Under the pieces are notes generated by a model that was not told the DNA's origin, did no database searches, and was given only the letters and a program-made list of their open reading frames with translations. A stretch of 64,000 bases of DNA from Cellvibrio fontiphilus_A (GTDB lineage: Bacteria; Pseudomonadota; Gammaproteobacteria; Pseudomonadales; Cellvibrionaceae): positions 62,001 to 126,000 of the forward strand of contig NZ_JBHRTF010000002.1 in the NCBI RefSeq assembly GCF_042646205.1, in the 5' to 3' direction. The first letter of the stretch is position 1, and every line of letters begins with the position of its first letter. Shown piece after piece: positions 27,905-36,834 of the stretch. Both the position numbers and the translations under genes were made by a program.

Positions 27905-28321
27905 TCAGTGAAGGTCTGGCTGATCAAACTGCGCAGAATAACGCGCAATCCACTCCATCGCCGCCTCCTCACTGCTGAGGTTGCGCCCCTTTAACGCCAA
28001 ACGCTGGCGATAATCCTCAATCTGGCACACCTGCTCCACCATACGCGCACGAAAAAACTCATCGTCACTGGTAAAACGAATTCCCACCTCATAAGAATTT
28101 GGCGCCTGTTCGCGCCGCCACACAATCACCCCTGCGCCGTGGTAATCCGGCTTGGTAATGGGGATATCAAACTCCACTCTGGTACCCACCTTAACGGGCC
28201 TGTCAGTAATAAAACACAGGCCACCAGCACTCAAATTGCGCACCCGCACCTGCGCATTTTCGTCGCCGGTTGCACAAACCTGAATCGGAATTGATGTGGG
28301 ATGACGAATAAACGTGCGCAT
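27905..28321 (-). CDS. PilZ-domain protein
   Basis: The 138-residue protein is a PilZ domain, the cyclic-di-GMP receptor fold, with a helical C-terminal extension. The N-terminal RTFIRHP supplies arginines like the RxxxR half-site, and VRNLSAGGLCF is the D/NxSxxG half-site. Both halves of the binding motif are therefore present. A diguanylate cyclase is encoded 2.4 kb away but not as a neighbour. The output is unknown. Confidence 0.88.
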   Translation of the reverse strand: MRTFIRHPTSIPIQVCATGDENAQVRVRNLSAGGLCFITDRPVKVGTRVEFDIPITKPDYHGAGVIVWRREQAPNSYEVGIRFTSDDEFFRARMVEQVCQIEDYRQRLALKGRNLSSEEAAMEWIARYSAQFDQPDLH

Positions 28322-28500
28322 AGAAACTCACCATTTCTCTTCGGTAGTTTCTACAGTGTAATTGTCACCTAGCAGTGGCATAGGACAGGATTTTCATCAA
28401 AAACGTGACGACTTAGAACAAAAAGTGCGATGAAATCCATGCTCCTACTGAGCTCGTATTATCCCCACAATAATAAATGCTTACACCGAAAAGACTCGAC

Positions 28501-29736
28501 TCACCTGTAAATCATCCTGCGCCAAATAGTTTCTACAGGGCCAGCATGACAATAGCGCAGCCAAAAAAATGCAAAAATCATTTGGCATAACCAAACCGCC
28601 AGAATGAGCAATAACAACTGTGAAAGCGGCCACTGCCCAAACCAGCCAAGCCCATAACCATAAAACAGCCCGGTAAATATCAATGTTTGCATCAGGTAAA
28701 TGGTCAGCGCCATGCGCCCCACCGCAACTAATGCTGCACGCAACCATGCACCGATGTGAGAGAGATTTCCGCACTGGGCCCAGCGGCAAATCCACAAAGC
28801 ATACACAATCGCCATCAACCCACTTGCACACATTTGCAATTGTATCCCCAAGGTCAGCGCAAACTGGGACACAAAGCCTTGACTACGGTTAAGCAATACC
28901 ACCAGTAACATGAGCGACGCAGCGCCGAGACTAATCCCCCATAAATTTGTAGGAGATACCAATGTACTGCCGGAAAAAACGCCGCGACGTGCAAGCACAA
29001 CGCCGATCAACATCATCGACGCGGGAAACCAACCGCCAAATACTGTGGCAAGCTGCATTTCAAATGCTTTGGAGATACGTTGCGGCGTCTGTTGCCACCA
29101 GCCCTGCTGATAATGTGCCAGCTCTTGCTGCAACGCTTGCTCATTAAACATATCACTAATGCTCTGCCAAGCATCTGCCGGCATCAAAAGCAACGAACCA
29201 TAGAGCAGGGTCTGTAGCGCAAACAAGCACAGCGCGACAGCGATTAACCGGTTATCGCTCCACACGCGCCAGCGCCAAACGAGAAAGCTAAACAACGCAT
29301 AGGTGACCAATACATCACCATCCCACAACAGGTAAGCGTGGGCAGCGCCCAGCCCCAAGAGTGACAGACTGCGGCGGCGCTGCAACTGATTCAGCCTTGA
29401 GAGGCTGAGCGAGGCTTTATCATGCGCAAAAAACCAGAGGCTGGCGCCGAAAGCGAGGCTCAATAGCGCGATGAATTTACCGTCTGCGAAAAAATAAATG
29501 AGATACCAAAGCAACTGCTCCCTGGCGTTGTAATCCGGCAGGAACAGAGGCTCAACACGCACCATTTCAGGCAGCGCAAAAGAATAGATATTAACGAGCA
29601 AAATACCCAGCACTGCGATACCGCGCAGCAAATCCAGGCTCGGCATACGCATCCTTACGGGCTGGGCTATTTCAGCGTTGGATCGGGTCGATGAAGCATG
29701 GACAGGAATCGGGGCAGGAGTAATATCGTCGTGCAT
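28501..29736 (-). CDS. DUF418-family integral membrane protein
   Basis: The 411-residue protein has about ten membrane helices. It starts with a cytoplasmic tail, then SLDLLRGIAVLGILLVNIYSF, quoted here in part as the conserved LDLLRGIAVLGILL. The C-terminal DUF418 block is seen in VGRMALTIYLMQTL. The overall pattern is that of YeiB-like proteins, related to acyltransferase-3 membrane proteins. No function is established. It lies 58 bp from the DUF1456 gene on the same strand and may share its transcript. Confidence 0.87.
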   Translation of the reverse strand: MHDDITPAPIPVHASSTRSNAEIAQPVRMRMPSLDLLRGIAVLGILLVNIYSFALPEMVRVEPLFLPDYNAREQLLWYLIYFFADGKFIALLSLAFGASLWFFAHDKASLSLSRLNQLQRRRSLSLLGLGAAHAYLLWDGDVLVTYALFSFLVWRWRVWSDNRLIAVALCLFALQTLLYGSLLLMPADAWQSISDMFNEQALQQELAHYQQGWWQQTPQRISKAFEMQLATVFGGWFPASMMLIGVVLARRGVFSGSTLVSPTNLWGISLGAASLMLLVVLLNRSQGFVSQFALTLGIQLQMCASGLMAIVYALWICRWAQCGNLSHIGAWLRAALVAVGRMALTIYLMQTLIFTGLFYGYGLGWFGQWPLSQLLLLILAVWLCQMIFAFFWLRYCHAGPVETIWRRMIYR

Positions 29737-29794
29737 AACATCCTCTTGTTAGTATCGCCATCTGGCGGTGTCCTGGCACAGCAGCTGAGTAGAG

Positions 29795-30283
29795 CTAAAG
29801 GTTTGTATCCTCAGCATCCACAAGGTTGCCGCGCAATTTTATTTGCAGCCCTTTCAAAAAGTTGCGCAGTACTTGCGACTGACACTCGCGATAATTCTGG
29901 TGACCGGGCTTACGGAAAAAAGCACTTAACTCGTGTTTACTCAACGGGAATCCGGCGAGTTCCATGGTCTCCAGAATTTGCTCGTCTTTATAATCCATGG
30001 CAATTTTGAGTTTGCGGAAAATAATATTGTTATTGAGCTTTTTTTCCGGCTCTGGCTGCTCACCCTCGCGTTTACCGCGTTTTTTGTTGATCAAACCATT
30101 CAGGAAAATGGCCAGATGCACGTCACGCAGCGCCTTAAAATCCGGTTTGTCATCTGTCTTCAACCAGTCGCTCACCAACTCACGCGATGCATTAAATCCG
30201 CCAGAGGTGAACAGCGCCATCATTTGGGAATCGCTGAAATCAAAAATAAAACGCAGGCGACGCAGTATGTCGTTATTGGTCAT
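29795..30283 (-). CDS. DUF1456-family protein (YehS-like)
   Basis: The 162-residue protein contains two copies of the DUF1456 repeat. The first begins NNDILRRLRFIFDFSDSQM and the second NNIIFRKLKIAMDYKDEQI, about 85 residues apart, joined by a charged linker (KKRGKREGEQPEPEKK). It is a soluble protein with no known activity, similar in layout to YehS of E. coli. It lies just downstream of tRNA-Phe, separated by the tRNA terminator. Confidence 0.9.
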   Translation of the reverse strand: MTNNDILRRLRFIFDFSDSQMMALFTSGGFNASRELVSDWLKTDDKPDFKALRDVHLAIFLNGLINKKRGKREGEQPEPEKKLNNNIIFRKLKIAMDYKDEQILETMELAGFPLSKHELSAFFRKPGHQNYRECQSQVLRNFLKGLQIKLRGNLVDAEDTNL

Positions 30284-30332
30284 GGTATTAACCCGGTAGT
30301 AATGCGCAACAACACCAAGCCAAAATAAAAAA

Positions 30333-30356
30333 CCCGAAGCTCTTGCGAACTTCGGG
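30333..30356 (-). terminator. terminator of tRNA-Phe
   Basis: CCCGAAG (30333-30339) pairs with CTTCGGG (30350-30356) and is followed on the minus strand by TTTTTTATTTT. It sits ten bases past the tRNA 3' end. Confidence 0.85.
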
Positions 30357-30365
30357 CTCTATATA

Positions 30366-30441
30366 TGGTGCCCAGACCCGGAATCGAACCAGGGACACGA
30401 GGATTTTCAATCCACTGCTCTACCGACTGAGCTATCTGGGC
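30366..30441 (-). tRNA. tRNA-Phe (GAA)
   Basis: A 76-base cloverleaf on the minus strand starts GCCCAGA and ends TCTGGGCACCA. The D arm (AGCTCAGTCGGTAGAGC), anticodon loop with GAA, and T arm (GGTTCGATTCC) are all intact, and the CCA end is encoded. The anticodon reads phenylalanine codons. Confidence 0.99.
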
Positions 30442-30697
30442 GTGTCGCTTGCGCTGTGCTGCAAGAGGCGCACATTAAAACCGCTCGGGCGAAGCGAGTC
30501 AATAGTCGACGCCAAAAATATTTATCTTTCAAACACTTGTGATTATTTTTCGCTCAATCAGTGGACAGCATTTGGTATCCGGGCTGAAAAAATCCCCCAT
30601 CGATCCAGATGATAATAATGATTAATGCGCCATTTGTATTAGCCCTCGCCGGGGTATCAGGCGTATATTTGCGTGATCAGAAACTTGGAGTTGCGTT

Positions 30698-31630
30698 ATG
30701 AGTCGCTTGGAAGATGATCCTAGTGTCTATAAAACCCTGTTGGAGTCCACTAAAGCGATTCCCTGGAAAATCGATTGGCAGACACTGACCTTTGCTTATA
30801 TCGGCCCGCAGATAGAGGAATTGTTGGGCTGGGCGCCTGACTCCTGGGTCACAGTAGAGGACTGGGCAGCGCGCATGCATGAGGAGGATCGGGAGAGAGT
30901 AGTCAATTTTTGCGTCAGCCAATCCCAAGCGGGTGTTGACCATGAAGCTGATTATCGCGCCCTGACCAAAGACGGCCGCTTTGTGTGGATACGCGATGTA
31001 GTACATGTGGTGCGCAACGCACAGGGTGATGTAGAAGCCTTAATTGGTTTTATGTTTGATATCAGCGAGCGCAAACATACCGAACAGAAATTGATTGATT
31101 TGCAAAAAGAACTGGAGCAACTGTCATTTAAAGATGGCTTGACCGGTGTGGCCAACCGCCGCATGTTTGATTCGGTGATGGAATTCGAGTGGCTGAATGC
31201 AAAACGCAGTCGCCAACCACTGTCGCTGATTATGTTAGATATTGATTATTTCAAACAATACAACGACTACTACGGCCATTTGCAGGGCGATGAATGTTTA
31301 AAACGGGTTAGCCATACACTGGTGGAATGCGGCTCACGCGCCAAGGATTTCGTCGCACGATTTGGCGGCGAAGAATTTATGCTGGTACTGCCAGAGAGCG
31401 ATGCCGATGCAGCAGCGGCCGTTGCCGAACGCTGCCGCAAAGCCGTTTTTAAACTGCAGATCGCTCACGCCAAATCACCGATCAGTCAGTTGCTCAGCAT
31501 CAGTTTGGGGGTAGGCAGTATTACTCCCGGCGCAAACGATCAGTTGTTGGATTTTATCAATACTGTCGATCGCCGCCTTTATTTGGCTAAGCAAAACGGG
31601 CGCAACTGCATAGTGGCGCAGGATAACTGA
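30698..31630 (+). CDS. PAS-GGDEF diguanylate cyclase
   Basis: The 310-residue cytoplasmic protein makes cyclic di-GMP. A PAS domain with its PAC half occupies about residues 20-130 (WKIDWQTLTFAYIGP, ending GFMFDISERKHTEQ). A short coiled linker follows, then a GGDEF domain from about 143. The active-site motif is GGEEF at 223-227, and the inhibitory I-site RAKD is at 214-217, five residues before it, so product inhibition is expected. No membrane segment is seen. It is convergent with the phosphoribosyltransferase gene, 9 bp apart. Confidence 0.94.
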   Translation: MSRLEDDPSVYKTLLESTKAIPWKIDWQTLTFAYIGPQIEELLGWAPDSWVTVEDWAARMHEEDRERVVNFCVSQSQAGVDHEADYRALTKDGRFVWIRDVVHVVRNAQGDVEALIGFMFDISERKHTEQKLIDLQKELEQLSFKDGLTGVANRRMFDSVMEFEWLNAKRSRQPLSLIMLDIDYFKQYNDYYGHLQGDECLKRVSHTLVECGSRAKDFVARFGGEEFMLVLPESDADAAAAVAERCRKAVFKLQIAHAKSPISQLLSISLGVGSITPGANDQLLDFINTVDRRLYLAKQNGRNCIVAQDN

Positions 31631-31639
31631 ACCTGTTCA

Positions 31640-32221
31640 TTATTCGGTAAAGCCTGCAACATCGCTGGCGCGCGCAATGGTATCGGCAATTTCACTGCCT
31701 TTGCCCTGCAAAATTTCCTGCGGTGTCAAACCGCGCAATTCGTGGGGAAAAACCAGCCAGCGGTCAGTCGCATGGATATAAAAATCTGGCGTTATATCGG
31801 TGACATTACGCGAGGGTTTATACCAGGGGCAGGCCACTTTTATCACCTGTGGTGTATTGCGACGCGATTTGCGCTTGATTTCATCGATAATCGCTTTAAT
31901 CGAACGACCTGAATCAAACACATCGTCCACAATCAACAGCTCTTGGTCGGCATCGACATTTTTGACTATGTAATCCAGTCCGTGCACGCGAATATCTTTG
32001 CTTTGTTTATCGATGCCGTAATAAGAGGAAGTGCGGATTGCAATGTGATCTGTGGGCACACCAACAAATTCCAGATACTCCTGCACCGCAATTCCCACCG
32101 GTGAACCGCCGCGCCATACACCGACAATAAAATGCGGACGAAATCCGCGCTGGTAAATCTGCTCGGCCAGCTTGAACGAATCCAACAGGAGTTCGTTTGC
32201 GGTTATAAAATGTTTATCCAT
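31640..32221 (-). CDS. purine phosphoribosyltransferase-like protein
   Basis: The 193-residue protein has the type I phosphoribosyltransferase fold. The PRPP-binding signature is ELLIVDDVFDSGRS (about residues 94-107), and VGVWRGGSPVG near residue 35 is the second loop. It resembles bacterial hypoxanthine or xanthine phosphoribosyltransferases that salvage purines, but the C-terminal hood that sets base specificity is not one I can assign. It precedes the pigment cluster by 31 bp on the same strand but is probably not part of it. Confidence 0.83.
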   Translation of the reverse strand: MDKHFITANELLLDSFKLAEQIYQRGFRPHFIVGVWRGGSPVGIAVQEYLEFVGVPTDHIAIRTSSYYGIDKQSKDIRVHGLDYIVKNVDADQELLIVDDVFDSGRSIKAIIDEIKRKSRRNTPQVIKVACPWYKPSRNVTDITPDFYIHATDRWLVFPHELRGLTPQEILQGKGSEIADTIARASDVAGFTE

Positions 32222-32252
32222 GCCGACTCCAGAAATCTTGCCCGAGGTGTAA

Positions 32253-32996
32253 CTAGCACATACCGCCGTTTACGCTGATCACTTGGCGAGTGATATAGCC
32301 CGCTGCATCAGAAACCAAAAAACTCACGGTGGCGGCAACATCTTCCACCTTGCCGAAGCGCTGCATGGGAATTAATTTCATCGCTTCATCCTGGTAAATA
32401 CCCTCGATCATATCCGTTTCGATCACTCCCGGCGCAACACAATTCACGGTGATATTGCGCTTGGCCAATTCAATCGCCAAGGCTTTAGTGGCGCCGATAA
32501 TTCCCGCTTTGGCGGCACTGTAATTGGTTTGGCCGCGATTGCCGATCACACCCGACACCGACGACAAGGTGACAATCCGCCCGCCTTTACGCAGGCGAAT
32601 CATGGGCATCACCAGCGGGTAAAGCACGTTATAAAACGCATCGAGATTGGTGTGGATAACCGAATCCCATTGCTCACCGGTTAATGCGGGGAAAGCGTTG
32701 TCGGCTGCTATGCCCGCATTGCAAACAACACCGTAAAAAGCGCCATTGGCTTCAATATCCGCCAATAAAACTTCACTGACTTTTTCGCGCTCGCACACAT
32801 CAAATTGAATCAGGCTGGCGCTGCCGCCACTTGCCATTATTTGGGCAACAACAGCTTCAGCTTCAGTTTTTCCCGAGCGGTAATGCACACACACATCAAA
32901 GCCGTCAGCAGCCAGTTTCAGCGCACAGGCTTTACCAATACCACGGCTGGCTCCGGTAACTAAAACACGCTGTTTATCCATCATTTTTTTTGTCAT
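32253..32996 (-). CDS. 3-oxoacyl-ACP reductase (FabG-like), pigment cluster
   Basis: This 247-residue short-chain dehydrogenase should reduce the beta-keto group during polyene chain extension. The NADP-binding TGASRGIG is at residues 14-21, CNAGIA follows, and the catalytic set is SS-V-SG with YSAAKAG. It ends at a typical FabG-type C terminus (ISVNGGM). The ATG at 32996 is preferred over a TTG three codons earlier because GGGGG sits nine bases before it. It is the last gene of the minus-strand run from the chorismatase and corresponds to the ketoreductase of aryl-polyene clusters. Confidence 0.87.
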   Translation of the reverse strand: MTKKMMDKQRVLVTGASRGIGKACALKLAADGFDVCVHYRSGKTEAEAVVAQIMASGGSASLIQFDVCEREKVSEVLLADIEANGAFYGVVCNAGIAADNAFPALTGEQWDSVIHTNLDAFYNVLYPLVMPMIRLRKGGRIVTLSSVSGVIGNRGQTNYSAAKAGIIGATKALAIELAKRNITVNCVAPGVIETDMIEGIYQDEAMKLIPMQRFGKVEDVAATVSFLVSDAAGYITRQVISVNGGMC

Positions 32997-33046
32997 AGGT
33001 TGCAACCCCCGAAAGAAAAATCCAAACCAACGTATCTGCAGTGGCT

Positions 33047-35401
33047 TTACGACTTAACTGGTTGGCTGTGAAAAAAAGGATTGCGACTCGCCAGCATTAA
33101 CGCACCTAACAAATTCAAACTGCACCCGATAAAAAGGGCAATACCAAAAGCACTGACCGCAGGCAATACACTCAATCCCAACAAACCAAAAGAAAGTAAA
33201 TTTGTCATCGAAGAAATGGCTACAGCCGATAATGTCTCTACTGGATTGTCACGCATCTCGGCAATAAAAATCACATAGTCCATGCCCAGCCCTACCACTA
33301 AAAATAAAGCCATCACATGAAACAAACTCAGCGGCAGATTAAACAGCGCCAACAACAAGAAACTCATGCTTACCGCAAACACAGGAATCGCCATCAACTG
33401 CAGCATTTTTTTCCAGTGGTAACGGGTCAATAACAAGAGTGCCATCAACAGCAACGCTAATACCAACAGCTCCATTGCCGATTGGCGCAGTAACTTCATG
33501 GAAGTTTCCGAGTCCTGCATAGCACTGAAGAAAAAAGCGCCTTCAAGATCTTCCAGTCGATGATTAAGCTGGAGGGTATCCACACCTTTGGGGATCAACA
33601 AAAAAGCGGTAACCAGGTTTTCGCTCTCCAGCCACAAAGGTGGCAGCCCCAGATTGGCTTGTGCAAAAAAATCGGCCGGATTCAACCAGTCATCTTTCTG
33701 TTGTGCATAGGCATGCGCCAAATTATCGGCAGAAATTTCAGTGAGTTGCTGCTGGCTAATAAATTGTTGCACAACTTGTGCGCCGCCATAAAGCACTTGG
33801 TTTGCCTGATAATTTTTTTGTTGTTGCTGCGGCGATGGAAAAAATTGTTGCACACCTAAAAGGCTGCGCCCTGCTAACAGCGAATCTCCGTCTTTATCAA
33901 CACGCGCATTTACCGCGGCAATGCGATCATAAACCTGCTGCGCAGTTTCACCTTGTACCACAATAAAACTGGCTGGCTCATAACCGGCAACCCAGTCGCT
34001 CACTTGTTTTTCCTGCTCCACCAACTGTGGATTAGCCGCAAAAAAACTGCGCGGGCTATCGCTAACCGGCAGTGAAAAACCGGTCAAATAAAAACCGACA
34101 CCCAACAATAAAAAACCAATAGCAACTATGGCCTGCACTGGGACTTTAGCGGCCAAGCGCAATAAGTTGTGCAAACTATTCTGCAAAACAGAATCATAAA
34201 CACGCACTTTTTTAGCCAACAACTGGCCAAAGGCGATAACCATCAGCCAGGCATAAACCAACCCTAATGCGGCAAAGGTTGCCACCTGCTGTAAAGCAGC
34301 CAAGCCAGACCAGGCCAAAGCGCTAAACCCTATTACACTGGTCAGCAGGCTTAGAAATAGCGCACGATACAAGGGCAATTGATCATGGTTGTAATTATGG
34401 TGGGCCTGAAAGTAATAAAAATGCAACGCATAATCCACCACCACACCAATCAGACTCGCACCAAACACCAGAGTTAAAATATGAATGGAGCCAAACCAAA
34501 AATGGCAGAGGCAAAACGCAAACGCCAGCCCCATCCCAATCGACAAAGCAGGCAATAAAAAGGCTCGCGGGCTGCGAAAAATCCACAAAATCAATAACAG
34601 CACACCAATCATTGATCCCGTGCTGATAGTTTCTATATCTGCCCGCGCGGACTGGGCGGCATCAGCCGCAAAAAATAAAATACCCGATGAAATAATTTTC
34701 AGCTCAGGAAATTCCGCGCGCAGTTCGGCAGTAATTGTTTGGATGCTGGCAAGTGCCTGATCCTGCTGATCCATCTCCAGTGCATCACTGCGAATTTGCA
34801 ACATCTGCGGTGCAATAAAAAATTCCTTGTCACCCTGTTTTATTGTTTGGATTTCATCGCCACTGTTTAAGGCTAATCGATCCAATAAACCAATAGCGTA
34901 TTCGTTAACAAAGCCAAGGGGGTCTTGCGCAATTGGCACCAGGCGCAAGGTGCCGCCACTGCCGTAAAGATTCGCCTCACCAAGCGCGAGGATTTTTTCC
35001 GCATCACCTTCGGTTAGGCGGGCCTGGGCATTATTGCCAAGGATATGGAATGAATGCTGTTTAAGCTGTGCGACATAAGTGTCCAGCAGCGCCGTTTGAT
35101 CAACATAAGCAATCGGCGAAGACGGAGCCTCAATTAACTCGCGCATGCTCTCGCTGGCTTCCACTAGCCGGTCTTCATCCTCATGCACAAGCACCAGAAT
35201 AAATTGCTGGGCCGCATTGGCAGACATTTTATTTAATGCCTGATTAACCGCTGGATCGAGTGTAAAAGATGGCGATAAGCTGCGCAGGTTGGTATCTATT
35301 TGCAAACCACTACGGCTAATAGTGAATGCACAATAGGCGGCAATAAGGGTAAGTATTATCAGTGCCAGCCTGCACCAACGGCGATAGACTTGCTGTGTCA
35401 T
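33047..35401 (-). CDS. MMPL/RND-type exporter, pigment cluster
   Basis: The 784-residue inner-membrane protein has the RND two-repeat topology. An N-terminal helix is followed by a periplasmic domain (DTNLRSLSP), five to six helices including GVVVDYALHFYYFQ, a second periplasmic domain, and a final helix block with VVGLGMDYVIFIAE. The Asp-bearing GxxxDY motifs in both halves are typical of lipid exporters. Aryl-polyene and xanthomonadin clusters each encode such an exporter, thought to move the lipid-linked pigment out of the inner membrane. It starts 18 bp after the LolA-like gene. Confidence 0.87.
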   Translation of the reverse strand: MTQQVYRRWCRLALIILTLIAAYCAFTISRSGLQIDTNLRSLSPSFTLDPAVNQALNKMSANAAQQFILVLVHEDEDRLVEASESMRELIEAPSSPIAYVDQTALLDTYVAQLKQHSFHILGNNAQARLTEGDAEKILALGEANLYGSGGTLRLVPIAQDPLGFVNEYAIGLLDRLALNSGDEIQTIKQGDKEFFIAPQMLQIRSDALEMDQQDQALASIQTITAELRAEFPELKIISSGILFFAADAAQSARADIETISTGSMIGVLLLILWIFRSPRAFLLPALSIGMGLAFAFCLCHFWFGSIHILTLVFGASLIGVVVDYALHFYYFQAHHNYNHDQLPLYRALFLSLLTSVIGFSALAWSGLAALQQVATFAALGLVYAWLMVIAFGQLLAKKVRVYDSVLQNSLHNLLRLAAKVPVQAIVAIGFLLLGVGFYLTGFSLPVSDSPRSFFAANPQLVEQEKQVSDWVAGYEPASFIVVQGETAQQVYDRIAAVNARVDKDGDSLLAGRSLLGVQQFFPSPQQQQKNYQANQVLYGGAQVVQQFISQQQLTEISADNLAHAYAQQKDDWLNPADFFAQANLGLPPLWLESENLVTAFLLIPKGVDTLQLNHRLEDLEGAFFFSAMQDSETSMKLLRQSAMELLVLALLLMALLLLTRYHWKKMLQLMAIPVFAVSMSFLLLALFNLPLSLFHVMALFLVVGLGMDYVIFIAEMRDNPVETLSAVAISSMTNLLSFGLLGLSVLPAVSAFGIALFIGCSLNLLGALMLASRNPFFHSQPVKS

Positions 35402-35419
35402 AACTGGCTCGTTTGAAAA

Positions 35420-36055
35420 TCAGGGATTAAATAATTGTTGGCAGAGATCAGCTGACCGCTCGACAGCCAACTGCTGGCTACATTCGCTGGTATTGAGCAG
35501 TTCAAATGATTGGATAGCATGAACCCGGATAGCGGTGTATTCGTCGCCGGGATGCTGCAGGCGAATACTAACGGCATCTTGCTCGCGGGCAATATCAATA
35601 CGCTGTAAAAATTTCTCCATTCGCTTTTTGCGCGGCACTAATTGAATGCCCTGTTCGCTTCTGGCAATTACAAACGCCTTCTCCAAATAAGCCTTATTGC
35701 CGCCAAGCAAGTTATTGAGCATTTGCCCAAGCTGCCGCTGCACCACACCGGAAAGCTTTTGTTGGCTGCCGTCGCCGCGCACCAACTGGGTGGTGCCCTG
35801 CAAGCGATAGATCAAGGTTTCTGTGAGCGGGGCGCTTGTGTGCCAAAGCAACCCTTTGTCACAAGCGAAAGCAAAATAACCTTGGGTTTCTATCGGTTTT
35901 ACCAGCCCGCGCACAGATTTTTGCTGTTGGTAGCGGCCTAGCTGGTAACAACTTTGCGGCAGATATTCTTGCAACATCACTGTGTCAGCCGCTTGTAGTG
36001 GCCAAGCTGAAACTAGTGTCAAATACAACAAACAAACTATTATTTTTTTCATCAA
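35420..36055 (-). CDS. LolA-like periplasmic carrier protein, pigment cluster
   Basis: The 211-residue protein has a signal peptide (cleavage near QA-ADTV) and a LolA-like open barrel pattern. A Tyr/Phe-rich sequence (GYFAFACDKGLLWHTSAP) sits where LolA has its VSG-FxQ-type strands, and two Cys residues near the ends may pair. Aryl-polyene clusters carry such an outer-membrane lipoprotein-carrier homologue next to the MMPL exporter, so it probably ferries the lipid pigment across the periplasm. It lies between the exporter and thioesterase genes. Confidence 0.75.
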   Translation of the reverse strand: MMKKIIVCLLYLTLVSAWPLQAADTVMLQEYLPQSCYQLGRYQQQKSVRGLVKPIETQGYFAFACDKGLLWHTSAPLTETLIYRLQGTTQLVRGDGSQQKLSGVVQRQLGQMLNNLLGGNKAYLEKAFVIARSEQGIQLVPRKKRMEKFLQRIDIAREQDAVSIRLQHPGDEYTAIRVHAIQSFELLNTSECSQQLAVERSADLCQQLFNP

Positions 36056-36079
36056 TGTTTACCGCGGATCAAGCGAGAC

Positions 36080-36517
36080 TTAAGCGAGCAATGCTTTTAC
36101 TTTTTCTGCCAGTGGTGCGGGGCAACCAATCAGTAAGGTTTTTTGTTGTGCATCCACCGCCGCTTGCACTGTGTGCGCCTTGGTGAGTATGAGCCTGGTG
36201 CTCGCATCGCGAATGCTGTAGTGAATTTTGAGGCGATATTCCCACTCAACCAAACTCGCCGTCACTATCACCTGCTGTTCAAATACCAAGGGTTGGATGT
36301 ATTTGATTTGCATATCCACAATCGGGAACATAAAACCCGACTGTTTCATATCGCTGTAGTTGTAGCCGAGTTTGTCCAGCAAATTGCAGCGCGCCACTTC
36401 CAGATATTTGCAGTAGTGGCCGTGCCACACAATGTTCATGGAATCCACATCAAAAAACGGCACAGTGATGGCGGTATCCACACTCAGCAGTGCCTTGGGT
36501 TCGCGGCGGCGCTGCAT
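36080..36517 (-). CDS. 4HBT-type acyl thioesterase, pigment cluster
   Basis: The 145-residue hot-dog-fold protein has the 4-hydroxybenzoyl-CoA thioesterase signature VPFFDVDSMNIVWHGHYCKYLE near its N terminus, with Asp of DVDSM as the likely catalytic residue. It should release or proof-read acyl chains on the cluster's carrier proteins. Its start codon overlaps the ACP stop (TAATG), so translation is coupled to the ACP. Homologous thioesterases occur in aryl-polyene clusters. Confidence 0.87.
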   Translation of the reverse strand: MQRRREPKALLSVDTAITVPFFDVDSMNIVWHGHYCKYLEVARCNLLDKLGYNYSDMKQSGFMFPIVDMQIKYIQPLVFEQQVIVTASLVEWEYRLKIHYSIRDASTRLILTKAHTVQAAVDAQQKTLLIGCPAPLAEKVKALLA

Positions 36518-36783
36518 TAGTTGGCGGCCTGATCTTGGGCTAAAAACGCGAGCACCGCGTCAATTAAATCGCCAATGGTTTTCACCTGGTGAAAATTTTC
36601 CAGGGTGATTTTTTTCGCGGTGATGGATTTCAATTCAATCATCAAATTCACCGCATCAATACTGTCGATATCCAAATCTTCGCGCAGACGCGACTCCAGG
36701 GTGATGGAGCTTGGCTCCACATCAAATTGCTCGTGCAGTATGTCGGTGATACGGGTTAAGAGGCTGTCGCGAGTGTGAGTCAT
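36517..36783 (-). CDS. acyl carrier protein, pigment cluster (first)
   Basis: The 88-residue protein is an acyl carrier protein with the phosphopantetheine site DIDSIDAVN at Ser41. The flanks are acidic and helical as expected. It is one of two ACPs in the cluster; clusters of this type use separate carriers, for example one for the aryl starter and one for elongation. It lies 51 bp after the acyltransferase gene and overlaps the thioesterase start. Confidence 0.92.
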   Translation of the reverse strand: MTHTRDSLLTRITDILHEQFDVEPSSITLESRLREDLDIDSIDAVNLMIELKSITAKKITLENFHQVKTIGDLIDAVLAFLAQDQAAN

Positions 36784-36834
36784 AGCGGGAGTCTTTTTGC
36801 CAATCCAGATGAGTAGGCGCGGGATTATACAAGC

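Noticed and set aside
30343..30612. An 89-codon plus-strand frame over the tRNA
   Set aside because: It is the well-known spurious frame read from the antisense of a tRNA gene and its flanks.
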